DNA from: Distichodus sexfasciatus
Lineage: Eukaryota > Chordata > Actinopteri > Characiformes > Distichodontidae
Assembly (NCBI GenBank): GCA_032718565.1
Contig: JAVGVS010000001.1
Location: forward strand, 434,001 to 498,000
Length of the DNA stretch: 64,000 nucleotides
Reading direction: 5' to 3'
Made by a program: the position numbers and the translations under genes. A model generated the notes under the pieces. That model made no database searches. It had not been told where the DNA came from and saw only the letters and a program-made list of their open reading frames with translations. Within the stretch, counting starts at the first letter, position 1. Every line of letters starts with the position of its first letter. Of this stretch, positions 24,111 to 35,892 are shown in pieces.

Positions 24111-24158
24111 AGATGAGTTCTATTCTACTTATGAGTACACAGGACATGAAGAACAGGA

Positions 24159-24211
24159 AAGACACATACATACATACATACATATATATACATATATACA
24201 TATATATATAC

Positions 24212-24280
<69 letters not shown>

Positions 24281-24290
24281 CACACACAGT
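24159..24290. repeat. Compound AT/ACAT/CA microsatellite
   Basis: (ACAT)n, (AT)n and (CA)n blocks alternate for about 130 bp, beginning about 40 bp past the RTE tail. Confidence 0.95.
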
Positions 24291-25986
24291 ATTCCGTTCT
24301 ACTATTCCTTTCCTCTACTGGGCTCTCACTCCTGTTGCTGCATGCTTATTCACAATCACTTTAATAATCTGAAGTAAGCCAACCAAAACATTTACAGCAG
24401 AGGAAAACAAACACACACACACAGCAGTCACACATTTGACCTCCTCATAAACATATCCATTCTCACTTTGCTGGAGACGAGTGATCTCATACCATGTTTT
24501 GAACGCAGCTCTGCCCATGTTTGGTTTGCGGTTAATTCTGCAAAAACTGTTTGCCTTTTGAAACCAATGCTTTTTATTTTCTTGAACATAGACCTATGAT
24601 GTTTACTGGAAAGCGTGGAAGTTAAATACAACAGAATTAACAAGAAAGAGAAGTCATCAGGTCAGTTCATTTTAGAGTCATCATAAACGACATACGCTCC
24701 ACTTAGACACATGCTCAACTTAATCAAAGTTATCATAACCTCTTTCTTGCAAAGCAAACTTTGCCAGATATATACATTTACACAGCTAGATGGTGTGGCT
24801 CTAGACACATGGTATACATTTTATTTAAAAAAAATGATAAATTATAAATATAGAATAAAATCTGCAGTAATCAGCGTCTATGATAAGTAGCAATTCTTCA
24901 ACAGAAGAAGATACAGCAAAATATAAAAATACAGTCCATCTGTCTAACCAGCTGTCTTCATCACTGCCCTGTACTAACAGTCAGCGTTCAGAGCCGTGTA
25001 TCACAGCATCAACGCCCGCCTCTCCAGAGACTCCGTTAATTACGTCTGCTTGGTATGGGTCCAGAGGCAAAACTGCAGCTCCAAGTGTAACATCTCGGAA
25101 TGGATTCCAAAGGCTTAGTGCCTTCAATTTTCTCATCAGGTGTGCGTTAAAAGCAATTAGGAATGATATTTATAAAGGAGAAAATTTTCCACCCCTCTCC
25201 AAACAGTAGACATTTGCTTGCAATTAGAATGGAGAAAGACTCATCTCGTTATTTCTTCCAGAATACATAATTTCTCATTTGTATGAAAGAGAGTAATTAC
25301 TGCACTAAATGCTAAGCCAAACACAGATGATCTCACAGACAAGTTCTCTATGGAAAATGTGAGTCACTTCGAGCCTATTGATGCACGTGCCCTACAAATA
25401 CCGTAAGGGATCTCCCTGATAAAGCTGAACACACACGTGGAAGTGTGTCCAAAACTCTCTGGTTCCTGTTCATCCCAAACAAACAAGCTTCCGCTAGCTC
25501 CATCACAAGCTAATCCTCAGATGAGTGGAAAACAAGACGTCCTGAGGACACCCAATAGTCGATGACGGCTGTGATGGGTTCCTCTGGAGGCAAACAGAGC
25601 ACCACGTGAAGTGGGAGATGTGATGCGATGTCGGTTATGACACATGGCCTGATGCTCGATGGTGTTTGGTTCTCCAGCAGTCAGTGATGTGGGTTCATCC
25701 CAGCTTGGGCCTGCCAGCCAGATGCGCTATGAATAGACTGGACCTGGAAGGAACAGCCATTTGTGTGTGCGTGTGCGTGTGTGAGGGAGAGGCGAGAGAG
25801 AGATAGAGAGAGAGAGAGCTTTGTACCCTGGCTAAAATGAGGCAGGGGTGGTGATAAAGAGGTGCTAAATTGCATGAGAGAACAGGAAGATACATTAGTC
25901 GGAACCCTGCAGAGTTCTGGGAGGATTTACAGAGAGGGACGAAGGTCCAGCATATGACTCAGGAGGCTTTTACGCATTTTAGAAAG
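24291..25986. other. Unassigned sequence
   Basis: No gene is supported. The block holds a GT/GA-rich microsatellite at about 25766-25820. The 109-codon + strand frame at 24880-25209 has no recognisable family. Confidence 0.35.
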
Positions 25987-26001
25987 TGATATCACAGGCA
26001 T
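25987..26001. repeat. Left copy of a 15-bp target-type duplication
   Basis: TGATATCACAGGCAT is identical to 27514-27528. The two copies bracket the Penelope-like element. Confidence 0.75.
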
Positions 26002-26048
26002 TTTAAAATTAACAGAATGGACTCTAACCAATAATGTTTTTCTATTCC

Positions 26049-27095
26049 AGAATAAATTTTTTTGACAGATAAAAGGTACAGCAATGGGAGCTTGTTTTGC
26101 ACCAAACTATTCAAATTTGTTTATGGGTCTTTGGGAGGAAACATTTGTTTACTCTAATTTAAATCAATTTGTCAATAAGATTGTGTGGTGGGGTAGATAC
26201 ATCGATGACATTCTTCCTATTTGGTCTGGTTCGCAGCAAGAACTATGACAGTTCCATGCATATCTTAACAACACTAATCCTGCTTTGAAGCTGAGTCTAG
26301 AGTTTTCATCTACAAATATCCATTTTTTAGATCTAGAGGTATCAAAAGATAATAGAGGGGAATTGCATACTTCCGTGTTTAGAAAACCCACTGATCGTAA
26401 TACCATATTGAGGGCAGAAAGTTATCATCCTCCTTGGCTAATAGAGAATATTCCTTTTGGCCAATTTCAAAGGATTAAACGCATATGTGACTCTGAAGAG
26501 GTTTTTGGAAAAAAATGCTCAAGACATGATTCAAAGGTTTAAGAAAAGAGAATATAAACGCAAGACTATTTATACAGCCTATAGTAGAGTAAAAGAAATT
26601 ACCAGAAAACAGCTGTTGGTTCAGAAAGAGAGGCGACAATCAAGTCAAATCAAGTATATTTTGTTACACAGTACAGCAGTCAAGCTAATAAGATAAAGCA
26701 AATTATCAAGAGGAATTTGGATATAATAAATAGTGATGCCTTACTGAGAGAAGCACTACCTGAGGTACCTACTATCAGCTTTAGAAAAGCCCCTACTTTA
26801 AGAGACAGTCTTATGAAGAGTTATATTCCTCCTGTACAGAATAAAACCTGGCTAGGCACCAGAGGAGGTAATTATAGGTGTGGAAATTGTAAACATTGCA
26901 ATAACATGGTTAAGATAAATTCTTTTACAGATATAACATCCAATATACAATATACAATATACAGTCATTTATCAACTGCAATACTTCATTTGTAGTCTAT
27001 AGACTTGAATGTCCTTGTGGCTGCTTTTATATTGGAAGAACTAAACGTAAACTTAAAGAAAGACTAGCAGAGCACACATGGCACCCATGGTACGG
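26049..27095 (+). pseudogene. Penelope-type reverse transcriptase plus GIY-YIG nuclease
   Basis: The reverse transcriptase part reads GTAMGACFAPNYSNLFMGLW, then WWGRYIDDILPIW (the YIDD catalytic box, about 26196-26215), NIHFLDLEVS, FRKPTDRNT and FGQFQRIKRIC. A TGA lies in frame at 26246. A one-base shift at the A run near 26510 moves the frame to KNAQDMIQRFKKREY. Later pieces give FRKAPTLRDSLMKS and a Cys cluster, YRCGNCKHC. After a further shift near 26965 comes FVVYRLECPCGCFYIGRTKR and KLKERLAEH, the GIY-YIG core. Upstream reverse transcriptase motifs are absent, so the copy is truncated. The linker Cys cluster is known in some PLE groups; I do not assign a subgroup. Confidence 0.82.
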
Positions 27096-27221
27096 CAGCA
27101 AAATTCCTTGATTATTACGCTGGAATGAGAGTATAGTTCCTAGCCATATCGGCCTATAAAATCTCAACTTTTCATTTTCCGCCAGTCCTAGTACACGATG
27201 CAACTACAGAAGAGTCAAGTT

Positions 27222-27438
27222 TTAAATAGGAAAAATATCGAAACCCTTTGGTAATTTATAGTGAGATGCTAATGGTCTAATCGGATTCAATGATTTATGC
27301 TAAGCTATGCTAAAAGTGCTACCGCCAGACCCGGCGATCGGCTGAATGGATTCAAAAACGGTAAAACACATCTATATAACTCTAGGGGAGTTGGAAAATT
27401 AGCCTATTTTTTAAAAAAGTGGAGTGTTCCTTTAATGT
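27222..27438. mobile_element. MITE-like repeat nested in the Penelope 3' region
   Basis: GTGAGATGCTAATGGTCTAA, TATGCTAAGCTATGCTAAAA, CCGCCAGACCCGGCGATCGG and the end GTGGAGTGTTCCTTTAA match a repeat I know as common in fish genomes. The end resembles TTAAAGGGAAACACTCCA at 3138 in inverse. Superfamily uncertain. Confidence 0.55.
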
Positions 27439-27513
27439 ATAGCCAAGTTTAATAAAGGCGTTTTATATTTATAATCCTCTTAAGTGCCTCAGGAGTACTA
27501 CTTACTTTCAAAA

Positions 27514-27528
27514 TGATATCACAGGCAT
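27514..27528. repeat. Right copy of the 15-bp target-type duplication
   Basis: Identical to 25987-26001. Confidence 0.75.
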
Positions 27529-27890
27529 GTTGCGGAGTTGCTGACTAAAATTAGCGACACTACTAACAAATATTTTCTCTTTACAAAAAGGCACATTTTC
27601 ACCTGCCAGGTGTTTCTGATTGGTGTTGAAATCACAGAAGTGGTATCTGATGAGTGTGGTGATGTGGCACACAGTTATTGCATCATGGTAACGGCATGCT
27701 CTTGGCTGCTGTCAGATGGAGTCACAGGATGGAGTCCACCTTGGTAAAGATGGAAGCAAGAATCTGTAGCTACAGAAGAGCTCATATGTAGTTTCTTCTT
27801 CATATACTAGCTTGTAGTGTTGCTGACTACTAAATTAACACAGTAGTTGGCTGCTGTAGCTTATATACTTTTTATCATAATTGATTTTTT

Positions 27891-28080
27891 TGTGATTGTG
27901 AACACAGCACAGCACATCACACAGTGCAAAACAATGAAATGTGACCTCTGCATTTGACCCATCCATGAAGGAGCAGTGGGCAGCTTTACTTGGAGACAGG
28001 ACCTTACTGATGAGTACCTCAGTGGTACCTTTACAAGCCCGGGACTTAAACCAGCAAACGTCCGATCATGGAGTCAACTT
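27891..28080 (-). repeat. SINE family A copy
   Basis: The tail complement TGTGATTGTGAACACAGCAC, then AAATGTGACCTCTGCATTTG, GAGCAGTGGGCAGCT, GATGAGTACCTCAGTGGTAC and a decayed head. Central part deleted. Confidence 0.82.
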
Positions 28081-28280
28081 GTTTGTAGCTAGAAAAGCAT
28101 CGTCCTAAACACTGATCACAGGTATGATACATTTTCTAATTGTAAACCGCTATGGACTGTATCTGAGTGCTCATAGCTTCTCTTGTTACCTCTCAGTTGG
28201 GGTACCAAGAAATTTCACAATAGCTTGTCCTCACTTACAGATCATTACATTCAGCCTCTACATCAAGTTCCACCATGCAG

Positions 28281-28576
28281 TTTGTAGCGTAACTGTTAGA
28301 GTGTTCTCCCTATGCTTGGAAGGTCACCGGTCTGAATACGAGACCGGTAAAGGTACCACTGAGGTTCTCATGAGCAAGGTACCACCCCCAAGCACTGCTC
28401 CCCGTACGCTGCCCATGTTAGCTGTTGCTGCCCCTCCATGGATGGGTCAAATGCAGAGGTCATGTTTCGTAGTGGTGCACTTTTGTGGTGGATTTCACTT
28501 TCAGACTATCCCTGCAAAAAGGAAATGGAAGTCCCTCTGGATAAGAGCATCTGCTAAATGACATAACTGTAAATGT
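28281..28576 (+). repeat. SINE family A copy joined to a family C-type tail
   Basis: The head GCGTAACTGTTAGAGTG is followed by a decayed B box (GTCACCGGTCTGAATACGAG), GGTAAAGGTACCACTGAGG, CAAGCACTGCTCCCCG and ATGGGTCAAATGCAGAGGTC. After the family A end TTTCACTTTCAG it continues CCTCTGGATAAGAGCATCTG and CTAAATG, the tail of family C. Confidence 0.82.
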
Positions 28577-29508
28577 CCAATTGGTCAGACACAGATGCTT
28601 CAATCACGCTCACACAGTCAGGTTAGCTGGCCTACTTTCCATGCAACATCACGCTCCTCTGCATTGTCAGCTGCACTCTGTTAAAATATTTCCCAAAATT
28701 TTCTTTGGTTTTTCCAGCAAAGAAATTTCCATGCCTCACCAGCACTTCTCGTAACTCCATGTCACAGTTTTGCCCAATCGATCACTTCACACAATACACT
28801 GTCATCCAACTGCAACGGTCAACACCAAATCAAACTCTGTAACTAATTTTTTAGATCTTTTTCCCCTCACACGTAACAGCAAAGTACCACCTATGGATAA
28901 CTAAGGAGGAAACAGATGAAGCTATGATATAAAACTTAAAGAAGCTATATATAAGAAATTTATGGCAAGCAATTAAAAAATGAACCTGTCACCAGAGATT
29001 AAGGAATCGTGTTAATTTGAAATACTGATCTCACTGACAAAATTAGCACAGAGGGAAAATTCACATTTTAAAATTTTATTTACAGCACACGAATCATGTT
29101 TATGTTTTGGTTTTGTGTTTTGGCCTGTAGTGCCACCCACCGCTATCGGCCAATCACAAAGTCAGTAGCATTTCGCCATCCAGGTTGCCAGTTACCACTG
29201 AGCTGCAGCTACAAGCATTCTGGATTACAAATGTCTGACATTACTAAAACTAAAAGCCCTCGCTAAGACTCTCAAAAATGTAATTTATGCTATAAATAAA
29301 TAACTACTTTGCAAATAATCAAACATTATATGATCAACAACAGTGTAGGACTTGTTGCTTGCCATGGTAGCTCCTTGTAGATCAATTTTTGCAGGATCCG
29401 CCAACATATCTGGCAACCTCGAGTCTGGGGAAGAGGGGGAGGGGAAAGAACGTGCAACAGTACTTTGAATTTGACTGCAGTAACAGTATTTGTCACAATC
29501 TTATATAT
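28577..29508. other. Unassigned sequence
   Basis: No gene or repeat is recognised. Confidence 0.35.
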
Positions 29509-29811
29509 TAGGGATGCACCGACCTGAAACGTAGATCGGATATCGGTCCGAAAATGATTCAAATAGCCGGATTTTAGGTTTTCTATGTTTGTGTATGCAT
29601 GCACTCTAAATTCGTTCGACATTTGCGCCAATTCCTACATAAAGAAAGACAATGACCAGAACAAGCAGCGCAATGCACTACAACCCCAAAAGCTAATTAT
29701 CCGCGATTATATAGTCTAATTTCCTAAACAACACCAGCTCTCACTATGAAATGAAAGCCCACGTATCCGCATCGGTATCGGAACTGAAAACAGTGGATCA
29801 GTGCATCCCTA
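29509..29811. mobile_element. Intact non-autonomous hAT element
   Basis: Ends are TAGGGATGCACCGA and TGGATCAGTGCATCCCTA. The flanks TTATATAT (left) and CTACATAT (right) agree at 6 of 8 positions, fitting the 8-bp hAT duplication. At 303 bp it has no coding capacity. Related sequence lies at 8456-8760 and 33827-34180. Confidence 0.88.
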
Positions 29812-31008
29812 CTACATATTGCTCCTTTAATCTAAGCTACACATAGTCCCTGGAAAAAAAGAAAAGCTGGTTCAGTAGACTACTTATTATACTCAGCTAC
29901 AAGTCCATTTTAACCACCTTTAGCTGCATACTACAACTTCCAAACTGGCCTTAAGTTAAGCCTTAAGCAGCATCAAAATTGTGCAGAACCAGCAAAAGAC
30001 CATCATAGCAGATGTATGCCAATTTTTATTTACATTAGCACAGATATACTGTTTATGACTTTAAACTCCTTTTGGCAGTAAGGAAAGGACATGACATTAA
30101 ACACCAGTCAGCCTGAGCACGAATAAGTCATTTCTCAGAGTACTTTTTACTAGAGCAACATCAGAGGCCTTCAAAAGCCATATAACTAAAGCAGCTTGAC
30201 AGTGTGGTAGCCTCTTTCATAGTAAACACTCTCTCAGACATGGCTCGAGTACCATTTCAAGAGATGATGCTATGGTTTATCATCAAAAAGTCACAAAGTT
30301 GATGGCATACACGCGTCATCAGGCTTCATTTGAGAGCCGTTCCTTTGTTCCATTTAAACCAGATCAACATGACAAAAAATGTTGGGCATAAGTTGCAAAC
30401 TTCATTTTCAGGCATTTCTGATCCATGCAAATCATTTCGGTGCATGCAATGGGCACACTGTGGTCTGGCTGCCATGCACTAATGTATTTTAAGCCTGACA
30501 GCGTGCGGTGGGTAAACCGAGACAGGCCTAACCATCCTGCTGATAAAGGCAGATGAAATATGAGGTGTTTCTAATTTGAAACATGCCACGAATAGCCCGT
30601 GGGTTCTATTTTTGGCAAGTAAAAAATATTTTCAATTTAAAGACGCACCTCTAGCGATACCTTGAACTTCTACTGCAAGTCAACTGCATGAAATTAAAAG
30701 CGTGTCCAGGAGAGCAGCCACAGAAAATTTATTACACCACATCTGTTACTGTCATTATGGCGGCTGCGAGTCATCCACACAGAGATCGGGAAAAGGACAT
30801 TTGTTACGGGTACGTGTGTGTGTGTGTGTCGGGGAGAGAGAGAAAAGGGCAGAGAGTTCTTTGCTCAGTGTATTGTATTAAAATAATCTAAACAAATAAT
30901 GTAGATAATATACCGATAATACACAGAAGACAAAAGACATAATATATTAGAAAGATGTACGGCCTAAAGATGGTGCATTAGTCAGAAAATGTGAACAAGT
31001 TTAGAGAT
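29812..31008. other. Unassigned sequence
   Basis: No gene recognised. A short GT/GA run occurs near 30811-30845. The last 50 bp (from about 30950) are repeated after the next element. Confidence 0.35.
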
Positions 31009-31361
31009 TAGGGATGCACGATAATATCGGAATCGTATCAGAATTGGCCGATAATTGCTTTTTTAAAAGTCATCGGCATCGGACAAATGCTTAGATTTGC
31101 CTGATATTTTTAGCCCATATTTGATGGCACATTTATTGTACGTCGGAGAAGGAGAGCTTGTGCTAGGCATGTCCAAAGTCCAAGTTTGGATTGTATACGG
31201 TCCGCACCTTGAAAAATGTTTAAATAACTAAATTGCCGCGCTTGGCGAATGTGAGTTTGCACATGGGCTGTGCACACTATCACACTTAATAGTATGGTAG
31301 GTAAGGCACTCTTATGATTCTTTTCTGCATCGGTCAATAATTCCCACATTGTGCATTCCTA
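31009..31361. mobile_element. Non-autonomous hAT-like element
   Basis: TAGGGATGCACGATAATATCGG at the left pairs with CACATTGTGCATTCCTA at the right. It is 353 bp long with no coding frame. Imperfect direct repeats of about 45 bp lie on both sides (30950-30996 and 31369-31417). Confidence 0.8.
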
Positions 31362-32214
31362 AACATAATGGAAAGATACACTGCCTAAAGATGGTGCATC
31401 CGTCAGAAAACGTGAAGTTTTTGTTCTTATGTATGACACATTTTTTTTATTATCGGTACTGGTGTCAAACTTGGGCCATAGCTATAGAAACTTTACATCA
31501 AATAGAAACTAAATTCACAGTATCACCCATCACTAGTAAGAAAGGTATTCTGCGTTAACATCTGTATTCGGTGGTTTCATTGTAACAGGCTACAATCTGG
31601 CCGTCACAAATCTCAGTGTAAAAGACGTCGCCCAGGGTCTGAACCTGCATGGCTTTCTGTCCCTCCTGAACCCATGTTCCTTCATGCAGGCAGTCACATG
31701 AAAGTGGGACAAATTTGAGTTCTCTTGTCTCAGCTCAAGGCCAGTAAGCACTTTTAGGAAGGGAATCACAGAGGAAAACGGCCGAGTTGAATCAAAGCAA
31801 CCTGCCCTCTGTGGGTATGTGCTACTAATCCAGGCATCTCAGGCCACAACAATGGCTCGTCCGTTCATGCAAACCAGTGCATCACTGAAGCGCCACTGAT
31901 TGGAAAATCCCCTGATTAAAGCAGAATACGAACGGATCTGCGTTGGCTTGGATGACTGTACAATGTTAAGCTTCCTTTATAGATGCGGACTTACTTGGTG
32001 GCCGCACAAATCCAAAGACAAACGGAGAGTATATAGTGGAGCTTAATGCTGTGCTGTAACATTTGAACAGGTTCACTGGGTTGTCAACTTTAATACTGTA
32101 ATTACCGGACCAATAAGAAAGGTGAACAACAATCCCACATGAAGCTAAGTGTGTGGTCTCTCTTTTTTACATCCCATATTGCAAAAGTGTGTTAAAACCA
32201 TTTCAGGTTAAGTT
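31362..32214. other. Unassigned sequence
   Basis: No gene recognised beyond the flanking direct repeat at 31369-31417. Confidence 0.35.
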
Positions 32215-32220
32215 ATGTAA

Positions 32221-33512
32221 TATGGAGAGAATTTAGTGTCAATACTATCAAATAAATATCACACCATTCACAAATATATTTCTTGATTCAGCAACAAATG
32301 TAACAAGATTCACAAAGATAATTTTTGATTTACAAATAAATGTAACACCATTCACAAATGCATTTCTCAACTCAAAAAAAATGTTACATGATGCACAAAT
32401 GTCAGTGCAGTTACATTTATTCACAAACCGATAAACCTGCATTTACACACCACCGTATATATTTGTGAACACCCCTACATTTATTTGTGGATTTGTGGCT
32501 TTTGGAATTCAATCCAAGAGACCACTACAACGCGCGAATGTAGCGCAATGTTGTAAACATTATATCATACTCTCGAACTTCAGCTGATGTGATTGGCTGT
32601 AGACTTTGGACACATATGATAGGCTACCTTTTGAAAAAACACATTTGTGCATCGAGTGCTGTCAGGCGGTCTCAAAAATCCACAAATAAATGTAAGGGTA
32701 CTCACAAATACATACGGTGGTTTATAAATGCAGGTTTATCGGTTTGTGAATAAATGTAACTGCACTGACATTTGTGCATCGTGTAACATTGTTTTTGAGT
32801 CGAGAAATGCATTTGTGAATGGTGTTTCACAATGGTGTTTTATTTGTAAGTCATAAATTATCTTTGTGAATCTTGTTACATTTGTTGCTGAATCAAGAAA
32901 TATACAGTGTGTGCAAAAGTTTTAGGCAGGTGTGAAAAAATGCTGTAAACAAAGATATGCTTTCAGAAATACAAATAACGATTGTTTATTTTTATCAATT
33001 TACAAAATGCAATGTGAGCGAACAAAAGAAAAATCTAAATCAAATCAATATTTGGTGTTACTACCTTTTGCCTTCAAACCAGCATCAATTCTTATAGGTA
33101 CACTTGCACAAAGTCAGGGATTTTATAGGATTATAGTCATTATGTTATTTTGTAGTCATTATATTATTTTGTAGGATTATAGGATTATAGATCTGTGGTT
33201 AGTTCTCCAAGATGTTTGGAACAAACTACCAGCTGAGTTCCTTCAAAAGCTGCGTGCAAGTGTATCTAGAAGAATTGATGCTGTTTTGAAGGCAAAGGGT
33301 GGTCACACCAAATATTGATTTGATTTAGATTTCTCTTTTGTTCATTCACTGCATTTTGTTGATTGATGAAAATAAATGATTAACACTTCCATTTTTGAAA
33401 GCATTCTTTGTTTACAGCATTTTTTCACACCTGCCTAAAACTTTTGCACAGTGCTGTATTTGTGAATGGTGTGACAGTTATTCGATAATACTGATACTAA
33501 ATTCTCTCCATA
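32221..33512. mobile_element. Foldback (long-TIR) DNA element with a nested Tc1-type MITE
   Basis: The ends are TATGGAGAGAATTTAGT and ACTAAATTCTCTCCATA. The flanks ATGTAA (32215-32220) and ATGTAA (33513-33518) form an exact 6-bp target duplication. The left arm (about 32221-32458) is the reverse complement of the right arm (about 32700-32904 plus 33459-33512), around a centre of about 240 bp. The right arm is split by a separate MITE. There is no transposase frame. The superfamily is not recognised: a 6-bp duplication is not typical of hAT, Tc1 or piggyBac. Confidence 0.85.
32905..33456 (+). mobile_element. Tc1-type MITE copy 1, nested in the foldback arm
   Basis: The ends CAGTGTGTGCAAAAGTTTTA and AAAACTTTTGCACAGTGCTG are inverted repeats flanked by TA on both sides (32903-32904 and 33457-33458). 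Near 33208-33317 it keeps a Tc1 transposase tail: WNKLPAEFLQKLRASVSRRI, then DAVLKAKGGHTKY and stop. It is therefore an internal-deletion derivative of an autonomous Tc1 element. GTAGTCATTATATTATTTTG-type units are partly duplicated near 33130-33190. Confidence 0.9.
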
Positions 33513-33667
33513 ATGTAAAACTGAAATGATGCTAGAAGTTCATTTATATACCAACTTATAACAAAGCTCCACGTACTGTATAGTCAGAAGCAAAAATCAT
33601 TCTTCTTTACGCAGGACCTTTTAACAATAACATCATGATTTAACAATAACATGATAACAATAACAGT

Positions 33668-33826
33668 GATAGGATGCTCGCCATATGGACCAAGAGGTTG
33701 TGGATTCAAAATCTACCTACAAGCATTACCTCACCTGGTACCTGAGCAAGACCCTTAACCCCAAATTGCTTCAGGGAGGCTGTCCATGTAATTAGGAAAT
33801 GAAAGTCGCTTTGGATTAGGAATGCA
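33668..33826 (+). repeat. SINE family C copy
   Basis: The head CTCGCCATATGGACCAAGAG is followed by a decayed B box (GTGGATTCAAAATC), GAGCAAGACCCTTAACCCC and the tail GAAAGTCGCTTTGGATTAG. The orientation is opposite to the 48.0-kb copy. Confidence 0.7.
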
Positions 33827-34180
33827 CCGATCCAACTTTTTCATTTCCGATACCGATGTTGATACTTGGGCATGCGTATCCCGAGTACTGATCCGATACC
33901 AGTTTTTAATTAAGAAGACTTTAACAATTTATCATTAAAATAACATCTAAAAAATATAAGTTGTTTAAACACAGTTGTGTAATTTTGTGATGGTCCCTAA
34001 TCCTGCAGCGCTAAAACCATTAGGAACACAGAGATTGCGAGTGAGAGCTGGTGTTGTTATGGAAATTAAACAGTATAATCACGTGATTTGCTTTTGGGGT
34101 TGTAGTGTGTTGCGCTACCAGTTCTGCCGCCCATTGCTATATCAATATGCATGAACCAGTGCGAATGTCGAACAATAAGA
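33827..34180. mobile_element. hAT-like element remnant
   Basis: TAGGAATGCACCGATCC starts directly after the SINE tail. Further in, GCTTTTGGGGTTGTAGTG and GAATGTCGAACAATA are the reverse complement of interior sequence in 29509-29811, so this copy is in the opposite orientation. The right TIR is missing. Confidence 0.65.
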
Positions 34181-35884
34181 AGACCTGCCTGATGTGCTTT
34201 TACTATTGTGACCAGAACAGTCCAGTTCCATAATACCATGGTTCCACAGATCCATATGTGATGTAGTAGGGTTTGGTACACTGTGCTATTTATTAACCAA
34301 GCTCACTATTAAGTCACTGTCATTAAGATGTCCTGTGATTTTTGCCAAGCTGCTGCACCTTTGGAGATTTGTACCCTTTCTTGAGCTATAAAGACCTCGC
34401 CATCCAACAACTTGGCAGAAGATCATGTTTATTTTCCTCCTCAAAGCACGGTTGGTGGGTACAAATTAAGAATATCATCATGGCCTTCAAATTTCACCAA
34501 TATCAATCTAAACTGCTGAACAACAGGATTTCAGTAGTCACCAACTTAAAATGTACATGTATTTAAGAACATAGGGTCCTGAAACCAGAGGAGACCCATG
34601 GAGCTTGTGCATAGTCCAAACATTTTTAATTTGGCGACATGAGGAAAATAACAGCTTATTAGGCAAGCTACTAAATTCATACGTTTTTGGCTCACTGGTG
34701 TATTTGAGTAATGGGATAATGATGTTATCTACACCAACAGAAATGAAGATTGAGTATGTTTGCAGTACTAAGCAAACCTCAATTCCCTTGGTAGTTTCTG
34801 ACTCTGTAAAACTAAGCACACTACTTGTGCGCTACTTCATCTCTGTCTGCTTCCAGCTTGTACCATATGGAGATGCAAAGATTACAGCTACATAAAAAAG
34901 CCACATAAATGGTGTGCTCCAGGGATATTATATGGGAGCCATGAGTTTTGACAGACATTTCTCCCCCAAACAAAGGTGTAACCGTCTGCCTATTAACAAG
35001 GTCTTTGGATTCGACCTGTCAGGTTCAGATCCAGCAGTCTGAATGCACCGCCAACTTCCTTTCAGCAGCTCTGGCGCTCCACAAGCCGGGGCTTGACCTT
35101 GAGGTCAACTCCTCCATCCCACTGGCGCCCCGCAAGGCACACAGGAGGCCGGGGGAGAGGTAGCCGCTTGGCTGAAGGCAAGTGAGTGATCCAAGCAGCA
35201 ACCCAAGACCATCTGCATTTGCAGAAACATGTTTTGTACGCTTTTATTTTAACTCATGTGTTGTGCACTCCCAGGTTGCAATCACTACAGAACTCATTAA
35301 GTTTTGTTTAACTTGTACAGAATATACACGGAAAATAAGACTTTAACATTTGTCTTTTGCCACATTGCTAAGTAAAGTTCAACCTACTCACAGTTACTAA
35401 TCATATGGACCTATACTTTCAATAATTTTTAAAGTGTACATTTTTCCACACCTGAAAATTCTCACAGAAGTTTACCCAACGTCAGGGCTTGTACATTGCA
35501 TCTTAAATATCTAAAAAATTGCACATGGCCATAAGCACATGATTACAGCTTGTTCTTTTTTTGAGCATATGGCCATATGCCTCTTTCCATCTATTTCAGG
35601 GCTATTATGCAGAATCAAGGCGCCAGCGTTTACCGAGGGACTATACATTAAAAAGCAATACTACAGCAGACTGTAGTATCCTTTATGAGCTTTCACTTTT
35701 ACAAGAGATGCATGGGAACTGTTCCAAGTCTTCACTGATAGATTTGCTAAAACAGAAAAAAAATTAAAAGTATTAAGCAGAAAAAATTTAAAATAAAACT
35801 GTTTTGTTTTAGGCACAGATGGGCAATCAAACAGGCCAACAAAAAGACAGATTAATCCTCCTTAACAGGAGTAATCATATATGC
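34181..35884. other. Unassigned sequence
   Basis: No gene is supported. Several frames of 70-100 codons on both strands lack any family feature. Confidence 0.35.
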
Positions 35885-35892
35885 GTACTCTA

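Larger units (their letters stand above)
21060..24116 (+). mobile_element. RTE-clade non-LTR retrotransposon, near full length, decayed
   Basis: The element carries an AP-type endonuclease, a reverse transcriptase and a C-terminal domain in that order, with no separate ORF1 seen. It ends GATTCGCTGTGGCGACCCCT followed by an AAG-rich tail, typical of fish RTE elements. The 5' boundary is approximate, from sequence resembling the usual RTE leader. Coding parts are described in the next entries. Clade assignment rests on the endonuclease start LKVGTLNVGTMTGKARELVD and the FADD reverse transcriptase box. Confidence 0.88.
26002..27513 (+). mobile_element. 5'-truncated Penelope-like retroelement
   Basis: The element holds the C-terminal part of a Penelope-type reverse transcriptase followed by a GIY-YIG nuclease, in the family order. 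It is bracketed by an exact 15-bp direct repeat, which fits target-primed insertion with a variable-length duplication. A MITE at about 27222-27438 appears to have inserted into its 3' region. No autonomous frame survives. Confidence 0.8.
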
